Assembly: GCA_963965975.1 (NCBI GenBank) | Contig: OZ014412.1 | Coordinates: 64,501 to 128,500 of the forward strand | Reading direction: 5' to 3' | Source: Xestospongia bergquistia | Taxonomy: Eukaryota; Porifera; Demospongiae; Haplosclerida; Petrosiidae | Length of the DNA: 64,000 nt | Shown here: one piece after another, positions 1 to 12,236 of the stretch | How positions within the stretch are numbered: the stretch's first letter is position 1 | How the letters are laid out: every line of letters starts with the position of its first letter | Notes under the pieces: model-generated | Seen by the model: the letters and a program-made list of their open reading frames with translations, nothing else | Database searches by the model: none | What the model was told of the DNA's origin: nothing | Translations under genes and position numbers: made by a program

Positions 1-729
1 AGATGTACCTTCATTGCACTCGTCTTTTGTCCATTAAGTTCTGTGTAGACAGAGTCTGACAAATAGTGTTGACAGTCTTTATATACCTTACATGTACTAT
101 TCCAAAACAACGCAATACTTGATAATTCTATACTATAATACTGAACGTGACAATAAATAGTATAGTTGTCTGCTTGTCTGCTTGTGTCAAAATGTTTGTT
201 TAATTTGTTAATTTCATATTACTAATGTAAAATATCATTGTCTCTTCTTTATGTTACAACAAATAAAAATTGGTACTCTGTCAATTCATAACCTGTAACT
301 TCTGTTGACATGAGAGAATGCAAAAAAAACTTAAAAGAAGGGGTTAAAAATTTGATAACCTCTGGCTAATAATTGTGTGGAGAAACTAGTACTGTAAGAA
401 ATACAACTGCATGTATACAACTATTATATATTAGACTTTTTAACAAATGTGGTCTCTTTTTTTAAATCAAGTTACATATTTTTAAGACAAACGCAATTCC
501 TATACTTTATAACATATTATTGACTCTGGTCAACTTGAAAACTTACTTGGTATCATACTTTAACTTGTTGTGATAAGGAGTAACATTTATATTAAATTAC
601 ACAATGCAGTAAATAAAAATGTTTGAATAAAATAATTGTTAAAACAGTACAAGTTTGTTACTATACACTATTATATATTAGACATGACAAACAACATAAC
701 ATTATCATCTAATATTGACACAATCAACA
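1..729. other. AT-rich intergenic, no gene seen
   Basis: Low-complexity AT-rich DNA with frequent stops in all frames. I see no exon with convincing splice sites. It lies downstream of the minus-strand tail exon that stops at 730. Confidence 0.4.
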
Positions 730-1227
730 TTAGTCATCTTCATTAAACAGCAACGATTCTCGTCTCATTACCACTGGCACCACTGACACTGAACTGGTTT
801 CACATATATAAGCAGGGGATCCAGGAGACATCAAAGGAATATCTGTATCATCTAAATTAGAAAATGGTGCAGGTGTCTTGTATAACATTTTGACTTTGTA
901 GTTATTTTTTGTAAGCAAGACTTTAACAGACGATGCATATGATAGAGAATAATTCCACAGAATACTACAAATGACACTGGTACCATAGCAATACTTAACA
1001 TGTCACTTAACTTTGACTTTTTACACCTTTGTACATTCATATAAGCCATAAACATGAGGTTAAGAAAAAAGACATCTCCTGACATGCCAAAGGTAAATGT
1101 TGATATATTCCTTTTAAAATGAAGTACATTGATATAATAACAATTAAAATACATGTTAGTACTTGTGGACCAATTCACTGATTTGGGGAGTGGTTCCTTA
1201 ATCTTTTGCCAGTTTAAAATAAATCAT
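730..1227 (-). CDS. C-terminal exons of an unidentified membrane protein (tentative)
   Basis: The minus strand is open from about 1,227 down to 932. It encodes a stretch with two hydrophobic segments (around DVFFLNLMFMAYMNV and IAMVPVSFVVFCGIIL) separated by a basic loop (QRCKKSKL). At 931-894 a possible 38-base intron (gt...caaag) joins this in phase to a second frame, 893-730. That frame encodes an acidic, Ser/Pro-rich tail ending LLFNEDD before TAA. The alternative is that the first frame simply continues to its own stop at 852. The upstream exon boundary is unclear. I do not recognise the family. The layout suits the last transmembrane segments plus a cytoplasmic tail, but AT-rich DNA readily yields hydrophobic open frames, so confidence is low. 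Confidence 0.3.
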
Positions 1228-1924
1228 ACTCAACTGGTTAGACTATTATAATATAAAACATGTTATGTAATGTTATATTAACTCTAATAATTAGATAAGC
1301 TATGAAATATTTTCTTAGAAATGGTATATATACCTAATTTCAAAAATCTTTTGTGTAATACTAATAACAAATATCAATTCTTAGAAGAGATGAGATTCTT
1401 AAAAATTAATATTCTTATATCTCATTATAAATATGTATAACATTCATAATATCAATATACTATCAAGTAACATAGGAATCATGGTAATTGAAATTATGAA
1501 CTATATTAGTCTATAGGTATGCTATAGGATATCATTTAATATATAAATATGATAATAGTCCAGTATTTCAAATCTGAACAATGTTTTGACATCACTTTAT
1601 CTGCTCAATTATCTCATTCAAGTTTTAAATATAATTATAAATAGCCATACATTTATCCCTCAAGGTCATGGACTGGTCATTGAATAACATATAGACTTTA
1701 AGGTTTCCTTTAAGACACAAGAAATTTAAATCCTTAATAAGGATTTTTTTATTCATTTTTTAATGCGGAAGAACAAACAGATGATGCAAAGTATATAACA
1801 TTGAACCAATTAGTTTTATACCATTATTCACACCTGACATTGGTAAGAATGATGTTATATGTCAAGTTCACATAAATTTGACTTATGTCGTGGTTGTTAA
1901 TTTAAATTGTAATAGATTCCTTTG

Positions 1925-3703
1925 TTAAACAATATAGAGTTTTTGTCTATTGTTAACAAAATAACATAGCAGTAGGTTGTATGTCATTGATGCTCTGTTC
2001 AGGCCCTGAAGAACAATAACAGTGTCTATAATCTTGTTTTTTTCTATATATGTGTGACTACATTCATATCAACAAAATGAGATCTCACTTTGGTGCCAAA
2101 TAGGTGAAAATTAAATTCCACTAAGACCCCATACCACAAAACAAAGTAGGATTCCTTTGTGTGAAATACATTCATGACTATGCTCAAAAATAGGCCGGAT
2201 GACCAACTGCTAATAGTCAAATGGCAAGCAATTAGGAGAGCTTGCATATCCAAATGATTTATAAACTAAACAGTGAATACTGTACACATACATATGTGAG
2301 TGGATACAAGTTATAAAGTGTATAGGTGTACTATTAAACACTACTTAATTGTTTTTAATAGAAGCTAACATTTTGCATTAAAGGTTATTGTGCTTTCTGA
2401 AATTCCTAGCTGACTCTGCATTTTAACTTTTTTCAAAGCAGTAACACACACATAAACATGCAAATAGAGACAGAGAATAGATCATAGATATTCAGATACC
2501 ATATATACTTAAACACATTCCTTCTCTTTTAGGAAATAGAATCATTTAAAGTCATGTATACAAGTATAGCTTATAGTTAATTAAAACATTTGTTATATAA
2601 GCTGCCATCGTTGTTGTTAACAATGAAAATCATAAATGCAGGAATTTATCAAATGTTCTATTTTCATATGACTGCCCTCTTCATCAAAAGTAAAACTAAA
2701 TTGCTAACACATTGTTCTAAACTATAGTCCAACTAAACCTTTATGCATTGTGTGACAATACTTTGAATTTGTTTTAATTAGACAGTTGTCAGATTCAATG
2801 GAGTTGTAGTGAGTGTGTTTTTAATATTTCATCACATATATGGTAATACATTTTTTCCTTTTTAGTGCTCCATCAAGATGATGACTATTCAGTGTTTGTT
2901 TTTTAAATGTGCATGTTTAGTTAAATGTTTATTGTTTAAGCAATTTGATTCCATTGACTACATATATTGTGTTGTTAAGAATATCTTCTGTACTGTGTCT
3001 GATGACTTTTTTGATGATAGAGATTCTTAGTGTAGTCTGTAGAATGTTGTGTTACTCATCTCATGATAATTTACATGTTGTATTACTGTATGCTGTGTAG
3101 TCCTGAGCATTTTTACAGGAGCATTGACACAGACTATAGTTATGAAATATTGTGTACGTAAGTACCTTCATGGTATGTTCAATATTAGTGTTTTAAACTG
3201 TAGTGGAAAGGAAGAGTCCATTGGTAATTATCATGAGCCTGGAGTTGAAAAGGTAATTATAGTTATGTTATATAATTAAACTATCATCTAATTATCAAGT
3301 TTAGCTTCATGCACTAATGGTGAGATTGATACACAGATTGTATATTACTCTAATGTCCTAATCATTGCAGTTATACATGTTTATCTGTCACTGGTACCTG
3401 GAAAAATTCATTTGAACTCTAATTTCTATGGATTTAATCTATTTTAAGTGTTACATATTTTAAGAAGTTAAGTAATGGTCCACATTCAGGTACAAAAGCT
3501 GTTATCCAATAACTGACATATTTAGGACTTATATTTTTCTGTAGTCTGTGGTTATATGCAGCTCTTACCTGAATGACATTGTTGTTGGTGTGACATGTAA
3601 ACAGTTCACTTAATGGTATCTGATACATATATATTATGTTGTCCAAAACTGGTATGGTGTATATTACTATTACAGGTTCTCTTGCAATATCCATTACTGT
3701 TAA
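1925..3703 (-). CDS. Unidentified multi-pass membrane protein, 3' exons
   Basis: Three minus-strand exons have good splice sites and compatible phase-0 joins. Exon 3703-3569 (45 codons) has a tttgcag acceptor and a CAG|gtaaga donor. Exon 2265-2089 (59 codons) has a gtttag acceptor and an AAA|gtgaga donor. The terminal exon 2005-1925 (26 codons plus TAA) follows a ttcttcag acceptor. The middle exon carries hydrophobic stretches (LLIACHLTISSW, SGLFLSIVMNVF, YFVLWYGVLVEF) and the last adds TYNLLLCYFVNN, so a polytopic membrane protein is likely. The 3569-3703 exon may belong to the same gene, and there may be further exons in the 1.3-kb gap. No start exon was found. A decayed inverted copy of the 3' part lies at 14,740-15,345; the copy here keeps its frame and that one does not, which supports real coding here. 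I do not recognise the family. Confidence 0.45.
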
Positions 3704-4090
3704 CTGCAAATTTTTTATCCCAAAACTTATTATATTTGTGGAATGAATGATTGCCTAGATTAACAAGAGCTCTAACTATTACTTATCATTTACTCTTCCT
3801 CTAACATAATAACATAATATAATATAATATTGAGTTATAATGTACTCTCTAGTCTAGATAGGTCACTTAGTACTATATCTATATTCAAAAGGTGAGCACA
3901 AAAAGTCTTATACATATAAATCATACTATATGTTATTAATACCTTGTATGTGTACAACATGTACATATCTTACATGTAATACATCCATGTATAAGGACAT
4001 ACTACAATTTAATCAATATAATAACAATGTGTTTAAATTACTTTTAGAAGACATAACATGTTTAATGTTATATAAACACTTTAAAACCAT

Positions 4091-4126
<36 letters not shown>

Positions 4127-5350
4127 CAGTTTTCATTTCCTCCTAATTAGAATACTATAGTAATTAAAGGTTTTCATATTCAACCTAGTCCAACAGTGAT
4201 ATTGTACTATATAACTACTAGCTTGCTAAATCAGTGGTGTGTCTAATGCTTGATTATTATTGAAAAGTAGCAATACTAAATATAGGACAAATAAGTTAAA
4301 ATATATTAGCAATACCTAATATAGGTTAAATATCTTTAAAATACAAGTGAAGTCCAGTAGTACCATATCTTGTCCCCTATCCTTTAACAGAAAGTATAAT
4401 GAGAAACTTGGAACATTCTTAGATGGTATTCAGGGTGACATGGAGCATCCAATCCCAGATCCATAACCTTGATATAATCAGGAATGGTTTTAGTATAAGT
4501 ACCCCAGGACACTGTTATGTCCCAGGTGGTACTAAGAGTACTATTTCACTTTGAATTCTAAGATGCTTGCAGCAAACTGAAGTCATCCTTATGTGCAGGA
4601 AAACAATCATATCCCTTAACACAAAGTACCCTGGGAAGCCTGGGAGATACTTAGATGGTCATTAGGGTGCCATGTAAAGACATATATCACCAAGTAGAAA
4701 GTATCCTATGATGCCTGGGAATTGTATATGGTCCTTGAGACACCATAGAAGCATTTATATCATAGTGCATCTCTGATAATTTTAACAATAAAAATTTAAT
4801 ATACCTAAATACAAGGTATATTAGGTTATTATATAAGTAGCTAGTCACATAGTTTATAGTGTTTAGATAGTTTATAGTGTTTAGATAGTTCCAGTATCCA
4901 GGAATTATACACAATATATACAGATATATTGAAACTGATTAAAATTAAAGTAATAAAAATGAGTCAGTGATAATTAGTACTGTAAAGTACAATATAACAA
5001 GAACATCCTTTCCTAAACATTTGATTTTTGTACTATGATGATAATCGTCATTTATACAAGTTTGCTAGTAATCGAATTTAGAGTGAATGATTCCTATTTG
5101 TGAAAGAAAGAGTCAGAAATCATACTTTTATAATTTATAAAGTCAAGGACAATTTTGATTTTACTGTAAACAAGTAATTAATATTCAACATATATTCATA
5201 GATCTTGTGACTAGTAATAAACATATATGTAGTGACTATGAATATATAATAACATACATGATATGAAATGATATGTGTTAATTCATCTATATAAGTGACG
5301 CAGCTATAAGATAGTTCAAGTAACAAGTAAAGACTACTGTATTGTGACTC
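3704..5350. other. AT-rich intergenic with a (TA)n run and degenerate repeats
   Basis: Contains a (TA)n microsatellite near 4,090-4,124. Around 4,350-4,760 there are three degenerate copies of a motif mentioning aaagta...gatggt...gggtg, so an old repeat is present. From about 4,768 to 5,270 the sequence is duplicated at 13,432-13,835. A TATA-like tatataag at about 5,290 precedes the small gene at 5,351. Confidence 0.4.
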
Positions 5351-5614
5351 ATGTCTGATGATACTAAAGACAAGTCTAAACCTCTCGCCAACCCTCCATT
5401 TTGGCGTGACGTTAGCAACAAACTGGACAAAGCTATGGGTTGGGAAGGAGACTACAAAGACGAGAGTAGGGTAAGAGCAATTATCCATGCAGGGTGGCAC
5501 AAAGGTGCTGAAGTGTGGAACGATAATCCTAAGGAAGGGGATCGAGCTAGAGAACAATTTAATAATGCCACTCGCCCACCGAGTCCACCCACACAGAAGG
5601 ATAAGGAGAAGTGA
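5351..5614 (+). CDS. 87-residue hydrophilic protein, unknown function
   Basis: Single-exon frame from ATG to TGA with codon use clearly less AT-driven than the surroundings. The protein is highly charged. It has an acidic/basic N-terminus (MSDDTKDKSK), a tryptophan-containing core (PFWRDV, MGWEGDY, HAGWHKGAEVWND) and a basic Pro-rich tail (PPSPPTQKDKEK). There is no signal peptide or membrane segment. A TATA-like tatataag lies about 60 bases upstream, and AATAAA signals lie downstream near 5,764 (aataaaat), so it looks like a compact complete intronless gene. I do not recognise the family; the three evenly spaced Trp-containing motifs suggest a small folded or interaction domain. The opposite strand is also open over much of this interval (5,135-5,557), which I regard as an antisense shadow. 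An expressed retrocopy is an alternative. Confidence 0.65.
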   Translation: MSDDTKDKSKPLANPPFWRDVSNKLDKAMGWEGDYKDESRVRAIIHAGWHKGAEVWNDNPKEGDRAREQFNNATRPPSPPTQKDKEK

Positions 5615-6142
5615 CTTATAATTTAGCTTGTTTTGGGTGTTTTTTTTTCATATATTTACCTTGATTATTAAATTCCATGTAAGTATTGTCACTTATACGT
5701 AATTTTAAATGGAACTTGAAGGTCATGTGTTTATCTAATTTATGTAAAGAGTTAATGCAGTCAATAAAATCTTTTATGCATTAAACCACGCTCATACATG
5801 TAATGTCAATTTTTACTGTGAGCTACTACAGTCACATCATAGACATGACTCAAATTTTAATAAAATAATGAATATTAAAGTTTCTCTTTCGATTTTTATC
5901 ACTGTAAAAGACAATATTATTCTATCTTGCTGTTTAGATTTTCAAAAGTTATATAATAAAAGATTATGCTTAATTGAAATGATTTACTTCAGCAGTTCCA
6001 TCAATGAAGTCATAGAAAACGATGAACAAGGAAGGGATAAAAAGGATAAAAAAGTTTAAGAACCGAGTTATGCACGTACATTTTAGAATAATCTACTTAT
6101 TATACATACAACTACATATACTCACTTCATTATAACAATTGC
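5615..6142. other. Intergenic; 3' region of the small gene
   Basis: Holds the probable 3' UTR and poly(A) signal near 5,764. The short open frame at 5,868-6,059 has no supporting features. Nothing else is seen. Confidence 0.35.
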
Positions 6143-7393
6143 TTTACAGGAAAAAAAAAAGCAAGACAACTTTGCTTTCTCAAAATACGTAGCATTTGGG
6201 AATGGCGGAAAAATAATTCGGATGTTACACAATAATTATATGTTTCCGACGCTTCCCAATTTATACAATTAAAAATTTCGTTGACATAAAAGACAAACGT
6301 AATTGTCATTTTTAAGATTTATATCTAAAGATATTATTACAGATAATAATTAGCCAGTTCCTATTCCATATAATCCTAATAGGTCACTAAATCTTTCAAT
6401 ATACTAAATTTTGTATTACTCTTTGTATTATTTTGTTATGTCAATATTCTCCTAAGAAGAGGTATCATTATTGGTCTTGTGTTAATTTGAGTATATATTT
6501 GTGATGGCCTTTGGTGTAATTTGGGTAAATTAAACAAAAAAACATTTTACCTCACAACATAAGTATTAGACAAGCTACTGGTCACTCTACAATACACAAC
6601 ATAACTTCATCCTTTGTCTCTGTCACTCATCTCTCTCTCTATGTCTTGTCTTTGTTAATCTCTTGCTCTTTGTCCATTTTATTGTTCTCTTAGTCTCGAT
6701 ATCTGTCACTCTTACACACACTCTCATCTCTTATTATCTTATATCTGTCTGTCTGTCTCTCTTCACTCCCTCTCTCTTTCGATATCTCTCTTTGTCTTTC
6801 TCTCTCTTTATGTTTATAATCAAATTACAAATATCAATTATGATAAGAGTAATTCAACATGTATTAATGCATATATCATTATTTATTCTTTATATACTCT
6901 GCTCATACAATATTTTTAAATATGAAGTACACTAATCTTGCATAGCAAGACCGAGTTACTGTAAGGGTAGTTAGACTGTAAGTATACAGTTGTTTACAAA
7001 AATGACTGAAAGTTGGTAGACAAGAAAGGATTGTTGTATAAGTCATTGACTAACTTGACACAGCAAGGAGTCAAGGTTAACTACACTTTAGAAGGCAAAT
7101 GCATAAACACAGAGAAGAAAATAAATAGTTGAGTACCATCTTCTTCAATGACTGCCGTACTTGCAGTTAACAATTTATACATGATAATAAACAACACTAC
7201 CTAAAGATAATGAAACTGTATCAGCCTCTCACAGTGATTTTTAGGTATCAACAGTTTATATAGTAACTGAAAACTACAAGACATATTGAACATCATGTCA
7301 CTACCATTTATTTTAATTAATAATAAAATTACAAGTTATAAAAGTTCTTTGCCTTGCTTGCCATCAAGAATGGAGCTAGAGAAGCTGTTACTT
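6143..7393 (+). repeat. Segmental duplication, copy A
   Basis: This block matches 9,899-12,236 in the same orientation. Shared landmarks, in order, are a tttacaggaaaaa motif, a gcaaaata/cgtag block, a stretch ending agccagttcctattcca, a long pyrimidine-rich tctc tract, an attatgataag block and a tacaagtt...gagctagagaag end. The pyrimidine tract (about 6,620-6,810) gives open frames rich in Leu/Ser that I do not regard as genes. The copies differ by substitutions and two large indels, so the duplication is old. Confidence 0.7.
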
Positions 7394-7921
7394 ACTTCAG
7401 GCAACATGCATCAGTCATAATAGCTTTTTCAAGATAAAGTAAAAGTCATTAAAGTAACAAGATTCGACTTTGTAGATATAGTTAGTAAACAACACATAAA
7501 GTCCAAGTTCTGCTGACTATAACTTATCAAGTTTGTTGTAATTAGGAAACATTAGGTTTTTTAATAAATTATACTTCTGGTTGTGATTGGAGTAGACAGT
7601 AACATGTAATGATGTGTTATAATTAATGTCACTTAGGTATAGAGGGGTCAATGAATAAATATCATTAATAATATATATGCAATACCAATACTGTATGGGT
7701 ACATCAATAACTGTTATACATGCATCATTTGTAATAGAATCAGAAGGTCACATGTATAAATAGATATATATATCTTAATATATTCAATTGACTAATAAAA
7801 TCACCTATCTATTCAAACTTGTCAATAGAATGCATATTTTATTAAATCACATTTTAATCAAAGTTTTAACTTGGAAGTCTAGTGAGGAAATGAAGCTGAC
7901 CAGAATGCATCATGTAGTGAT

Positions 7922-8648
7922 ATATAACAATGTACATGAAGCTTTAACTTTTTAACTTTTTTTATTGTACTGCCCTATCTATATTATGTACAGGATCTGT
8001 CTCCCCTCCATTAACTAATCTAAACGTGAATTATTACTTTATTATAATTTATTAATATGTTTGGCCTGTGATATCATAGCAATATTTTAAAACAAGACAA
8101 AATCATTAGTGCTCTGGCTTTGAAATCATAATTATAAAACACCTATACACAATAAAATGTTAGAAGTTTAATTACATAGCTAAAAAAATAAAGTGAGTGC
8201 TAAACTCTGAATTTACAAGAGTAATACAGACACAGTAAATGTTAACAATAGTACTTCTAATATGTTCATTGTTACCTAGCTTCATCACAAAAGGTATTAA
8301 GGATGTATGCAACATATGCTATGATATTTAGGGATGTTAAAGTATATGTACTCTGTTGGTAATGTTGAGATGAGATGAGTCAATATACAAAGTCCATGCA
8401 AGATAATTTTCATGATGTGATGAAGCTAGTTAATGATGAGCATATTAGAATTGCCAGAGTACTAGTCTAATACTTTTGTCGGGTTTTAAAATATTGCTGT
8501 GCCATCACAGGGCAAACATTTTAATAAATTAAAAAATAATTCACATTTAGATCAGTTAATGGAGGGGAGACAAATCCAATACATATATAGATAGGGCAGT
8601 ACAATAAAATAATGTCAAAAAGTTAAACATGTACATTGTTATATTTAC
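7922..8648. repeat. Long imperfect inverted repeat (hairpin) carrying a fossil exon boundary
   Basis: The left arm (7,922-8,292) is the reverse complement of the right arm (about 8,408-8,648). Both arms share aacaatgtacatg, attgtactgccctatct, gtctcccctccattaact, gcaatattttaaaac and tagcttcatcaca motifs. The left arm has an extra stretch of roughly 130 bases near 8,112-8,245. Within the left arm, the bases from attgtactgcc to acaggatct (about 7,964-7,999) match the intron/exon junction of exon 16 of the ANK-ROC-COR-death gene at 51,587-51,624, with about three mismatches in 37. No terminal signature or target duplication was established. Confidence 0.65.
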
Positions 8649-8649
8649 A

Positions 8650-9898
8650 CTAAAAAATAAATAAGTAATACTACACTCAAAAAGGATTTTATCCACCAAA
8701 GACACTCAATTTGCTATAGTGCTCAACCTATACCAAATAGATGATAAATGCCACTTGTCAACAAGGTAGGTGGTGATAGAACCAGTCCTGTGTATGTATA
8801 ACATCTTGAATGAGTGAAGAGGGAAATTTTCTCTTTGTCAGACTGTCTGTTGATGTCTCTTTATTCGAGTGATTGATTGTATTCTTAATTTTATTTTAAA
8901 TTACACAATACTGTATAGCTACTATGTTGTGGTAATGTCATGATTGCTCTTCAATTTTCTTTTGTTCGGCACAATGGACATTGAACCACATCAATAGACT
9001 GAACATTCCACCATAGTATCTTTCCTTTGGAAGTTGGCACAAACAGAAAAAAATTCTATTTCAAAAGTTCATAGAACAACCAACCAATCAATTAATATTA
9101 AATCAGTGTAATAATTGATGGACTCATTTAATCAATATATTATTATAACGTTTGTATGTATGTAGATTATTTATGTAATATAGAAAACATCATGTAAAGT
9201 CTTTATTACTAATGTATTTATTGTACTATGGAATTGACTATTCATGTCATTAATTGATAGAGCTATGATAATAATATGCTGGACCATTACTATTAGTATG
9301 AAATTTATACATATACTTCAATATATTATGTAATCATACATGCAATCAAAATGTACATGAATTTTGGTTAAAAAAATTAACTTATTTTCAACATTGAACA
9401 ACTATACTTATTAAAAGTTGGAAATGATATGATGCATGATTTGCACATGAAACATTCAAGTAATTGTCCACACATTGGAGTAGAAAATAGGAATCAAAAT
9501 GGTCAAATCTATGGCATATCTAAGTGGATACAAATGCTGTTGCAAAAATTTCTAAATCGCTGAAATCTTTTTGGATCTGAAATTTTCACTTTTATCAAAA
9601 TTCTTTCTCCTGAGTATTACTACATAATATGTACAATAACTTTTTAGATGCAAACAATCCAATCAATACAATTTACCATCAGACTAACTAATAGTTGAAA
9701 ATCAAGCCCAATAGTAACCATTATAGCTGTTAATGCTTGTACCAGAGTTTAGAATTATTTAATGCTTATTCGATCACCAGTTTATGAGCAGATAGCTTTG
9801 ATCAATGGATGCTGACATTGAAAGCCAGACCAAAACTGTTGTAGCCCTCCTTGGAAAAGTTCAATATAATTGTTCATTTTCCAAATTACATTACCTCA
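8650..9898. other. AT-rich intergenic, nothing recognised
   Basis: No open frame or splice-bounded exon stands out on either strand, and no RNA gene or repeat could be recognised by eye. Confidence 0.35.
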
Positions 9899-12236
9899 GT
9901 TGCTTTACAGGAAAAAGCGAGACACCTTTGCTTTCTCAAATTGCGTAGTATTTGTTCATGTAGAATGGGCGGAAATATTACCCGGATGTTTGTTACACAA
10001 TGAAATGCACTAAAGGGCTTAACCTTCTTATCCAGAGACTTCTTTTTAGCCTCCTCAACTAACGTATCTCACGTGATGTGCAAGATGCTTATTGATGACT
10101 TAGTATTTCTTTTCAATCAAAGGGAAAAGAGCTAGTGCGTCTACTGGGTACTTGGTACTCTAATTGATAAAAGGTCTAATAATTTCCAACTTCTTAGTAA
10201 AATTTAGTGATTCTCCAATGACAACTATGGTACTAGTATTTCTAGTTCGCGCTCAATGTATCAACAAAGATAACTGCCAAAAGTTAGTAAAACTGTCATA
10301 ATTTTCCAAAGAAGTATTTTTTCAAAAATTCTTACTTTAAAAAGTTGCAAAATGTCATAAGCTGTATGCAGGAGGTTTTTATTAAATTCTCGAGTCTTCA
10401 CTGAAAGCTGTACCTTTTTTCAAAGATTTTTCAGACTTTTACTTTTTTCGTTCGTTTCACGCTCCTTTTGGCAGTATTCTTAAGAAGTACAGAAGTTTTG
10501 CTAGTGTCTACTATAGTTTGGTGGCTACCAGTGCCGTATTTTGCCGAGTTAAATCAGTTCAAAGCCATTTGCCCGGGTATATAACAGACACACACACATG
10601 ACGCTATGCGCGCACGCGCAGCGAGGTTAATAATTATATGTTTCCAACACATCCCTATTTATACAATGTATGGTTTAATACATTGTATAAATATTGATTT
10701 CATTGACATAAAGGCTACAGACGTTGTCATTTTTAAAGATCTATATCTAAAGATGTTATTACAGATAATAATTAGCCAGTTCCTATTCCACCAAATGATA
10801 GTCCTAGTAGGTCACTATAAATGTTTCAATATACTAAATTGTATACTATTCTTTGTATTATTTTGTTATGTTGATATTCTCCTAATTGGAGGTATCATTA
10901 TTGGTCTTCTGTTTATGTGAGTAAATATTTGTGTTGGTTTTTAGTGTAACTTGGGGAAACTAAACAAAAAAAAACATTTTACTGCACAACATAAATATTA
11001 GACAAGTTACTGGTCACACTATCAATGTGAAACAAACTACAAACATAACTTCATCTTTTGTCTCTGTTACTCTCATCACTCTCTCTTTGTCTTCTCTTGC
11101 TCTTTCTGTCCATTTCTCTTGTTTTCTTGGTCTTTGTGTCTGTCTCTCACACACACTCTCATCTCTTATTGTCTTGTTTCTATACGTCTGTATGTCTGTT
11201 TCTCCCTCCCTCCCTCACTCTCTCTCTCTCATATATGTAAGCTGTTGAAACAATTTTACACCAAAATATTACATGTACACCCCAAACTTCAAAATCTCTG
11301 CATCTCTAGGTTGTATCTTCCTTAGAGGCATCACAATCACTACAACTGGAGTTGTAACTAATTGTGAGTTTTCTACTCCAAATAGTGCTGGATCATCAGT
11401 AGAAGCAACTAGAGAAGCTTCTGTTATATGCAATGTCATAAATGAAATATGAACCCAACATATGGGTCAAGGCAATCTTAAAAGAATTCATTTCACTGGT
11501 AGCTTCTACCTCTACCAAGTGGTTTCTTCAGCAGAATATCATATGATCATGTATGCAGTTGAACTGACTCTTGTATACCAAAAACTGACAAGTCATCTCA
11601 ATTCTAAAGATCATATATTTATGTCTATTATGTATATTATATATGGTTTATATTTTTAATAAATCAAATTACAAATATTAATTATGATAAGAATAATTCA
11701 ACATGCAGATATCGTGTATTGATGTACATATTATTATTTTATCCTTTATACATGGTTCATAAAATGTTTTTCAATATGAAGTACATTAATCTTGCATAGT
11801 GAGACCCAGTTACTATAAGGAAGAGAAGGCTTGTTAGAATGTAAGTATACAGTTGCTTAGAAAAATAACTGAAAGTTGGTAGAAAATAAGGAGTGTTGTA
11901 TAAGTCATACACAAACTTTAAAAAGCAAGGAATCAAAGACTACCTACACTTTAGAAGGCAAGTGCATTAACACTGAGAATATAATTAGTCGAGTACCACC
12001 TTCTTGAATAACTACAATTTATACATGACAATAAGCAACACTACTTGAAGAGTGTCTTACCTTCACAAACTGTATCAGCCTCCCCCAGTGACGTTTAGGG
12101 ATCAAAAGTTGGATAGTAACTGAAAGGCTACAAGACGTATTGAATATCATCCATTACCATTCATTTGAATTAGTACTAAAATTACAAGTTCTTTGCTTTG
12201 ATTGCCGTCAAGAGTAGAGTTAGAGAAGTTGTTTTA
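9899..12236 (+). repeat. Segmental duplication, copy B, with two extra blocks
   Basis: Diverged direct copy of 6,143-7,393. Relative to copy A it holds an extra block at about 10,005-10,625 and another at about 11,245-11,650. The pyrimidine-rich tract recurs at 11,059-11,235. Open frames in this tract are low-complexity and overlap in several frames, so they are not annotated as genes. Confidence 0.65.
10005..10625. repeat. Insertion-like block absent from copy A
   Basis: Copy A runs from gttacacaata directly into atatgtttcc. In copy B about 620 bases separate these two landmarks. The block is less AT-rich at its right end, with CpG-dense gcgcgcacgcgcagcg, and contains a short inverted pair ctgccaaaag / cttttggcag (10,272 and 10,464). 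It could be a non-autonomous mobile element or sequence deleted from copy A. No coding potential is seen. Confidence 0.35.

Noticed and set aside
3201..3252. Exon-like stretch on the plus strand (ctgtag acceptor, AAAAG|gtaatt donor)
   Set aside because: Also partly open on the minus strand, with no partner exons on either strand; evidence too thin.
5135..5557. 140-residue open frame on the minus strand
   Set aside because: Largely antisense to the better-supported 87-residue gene; its remaining part is AT-rich low complexity.
6663..6935. Leu/Ser-rich open frame over the pyrimidine tract
   Set aside because: Low-complexity tctc repeats; the duplicate tract at 11,027-11,325 is open in three frames at once, so it is not coding.
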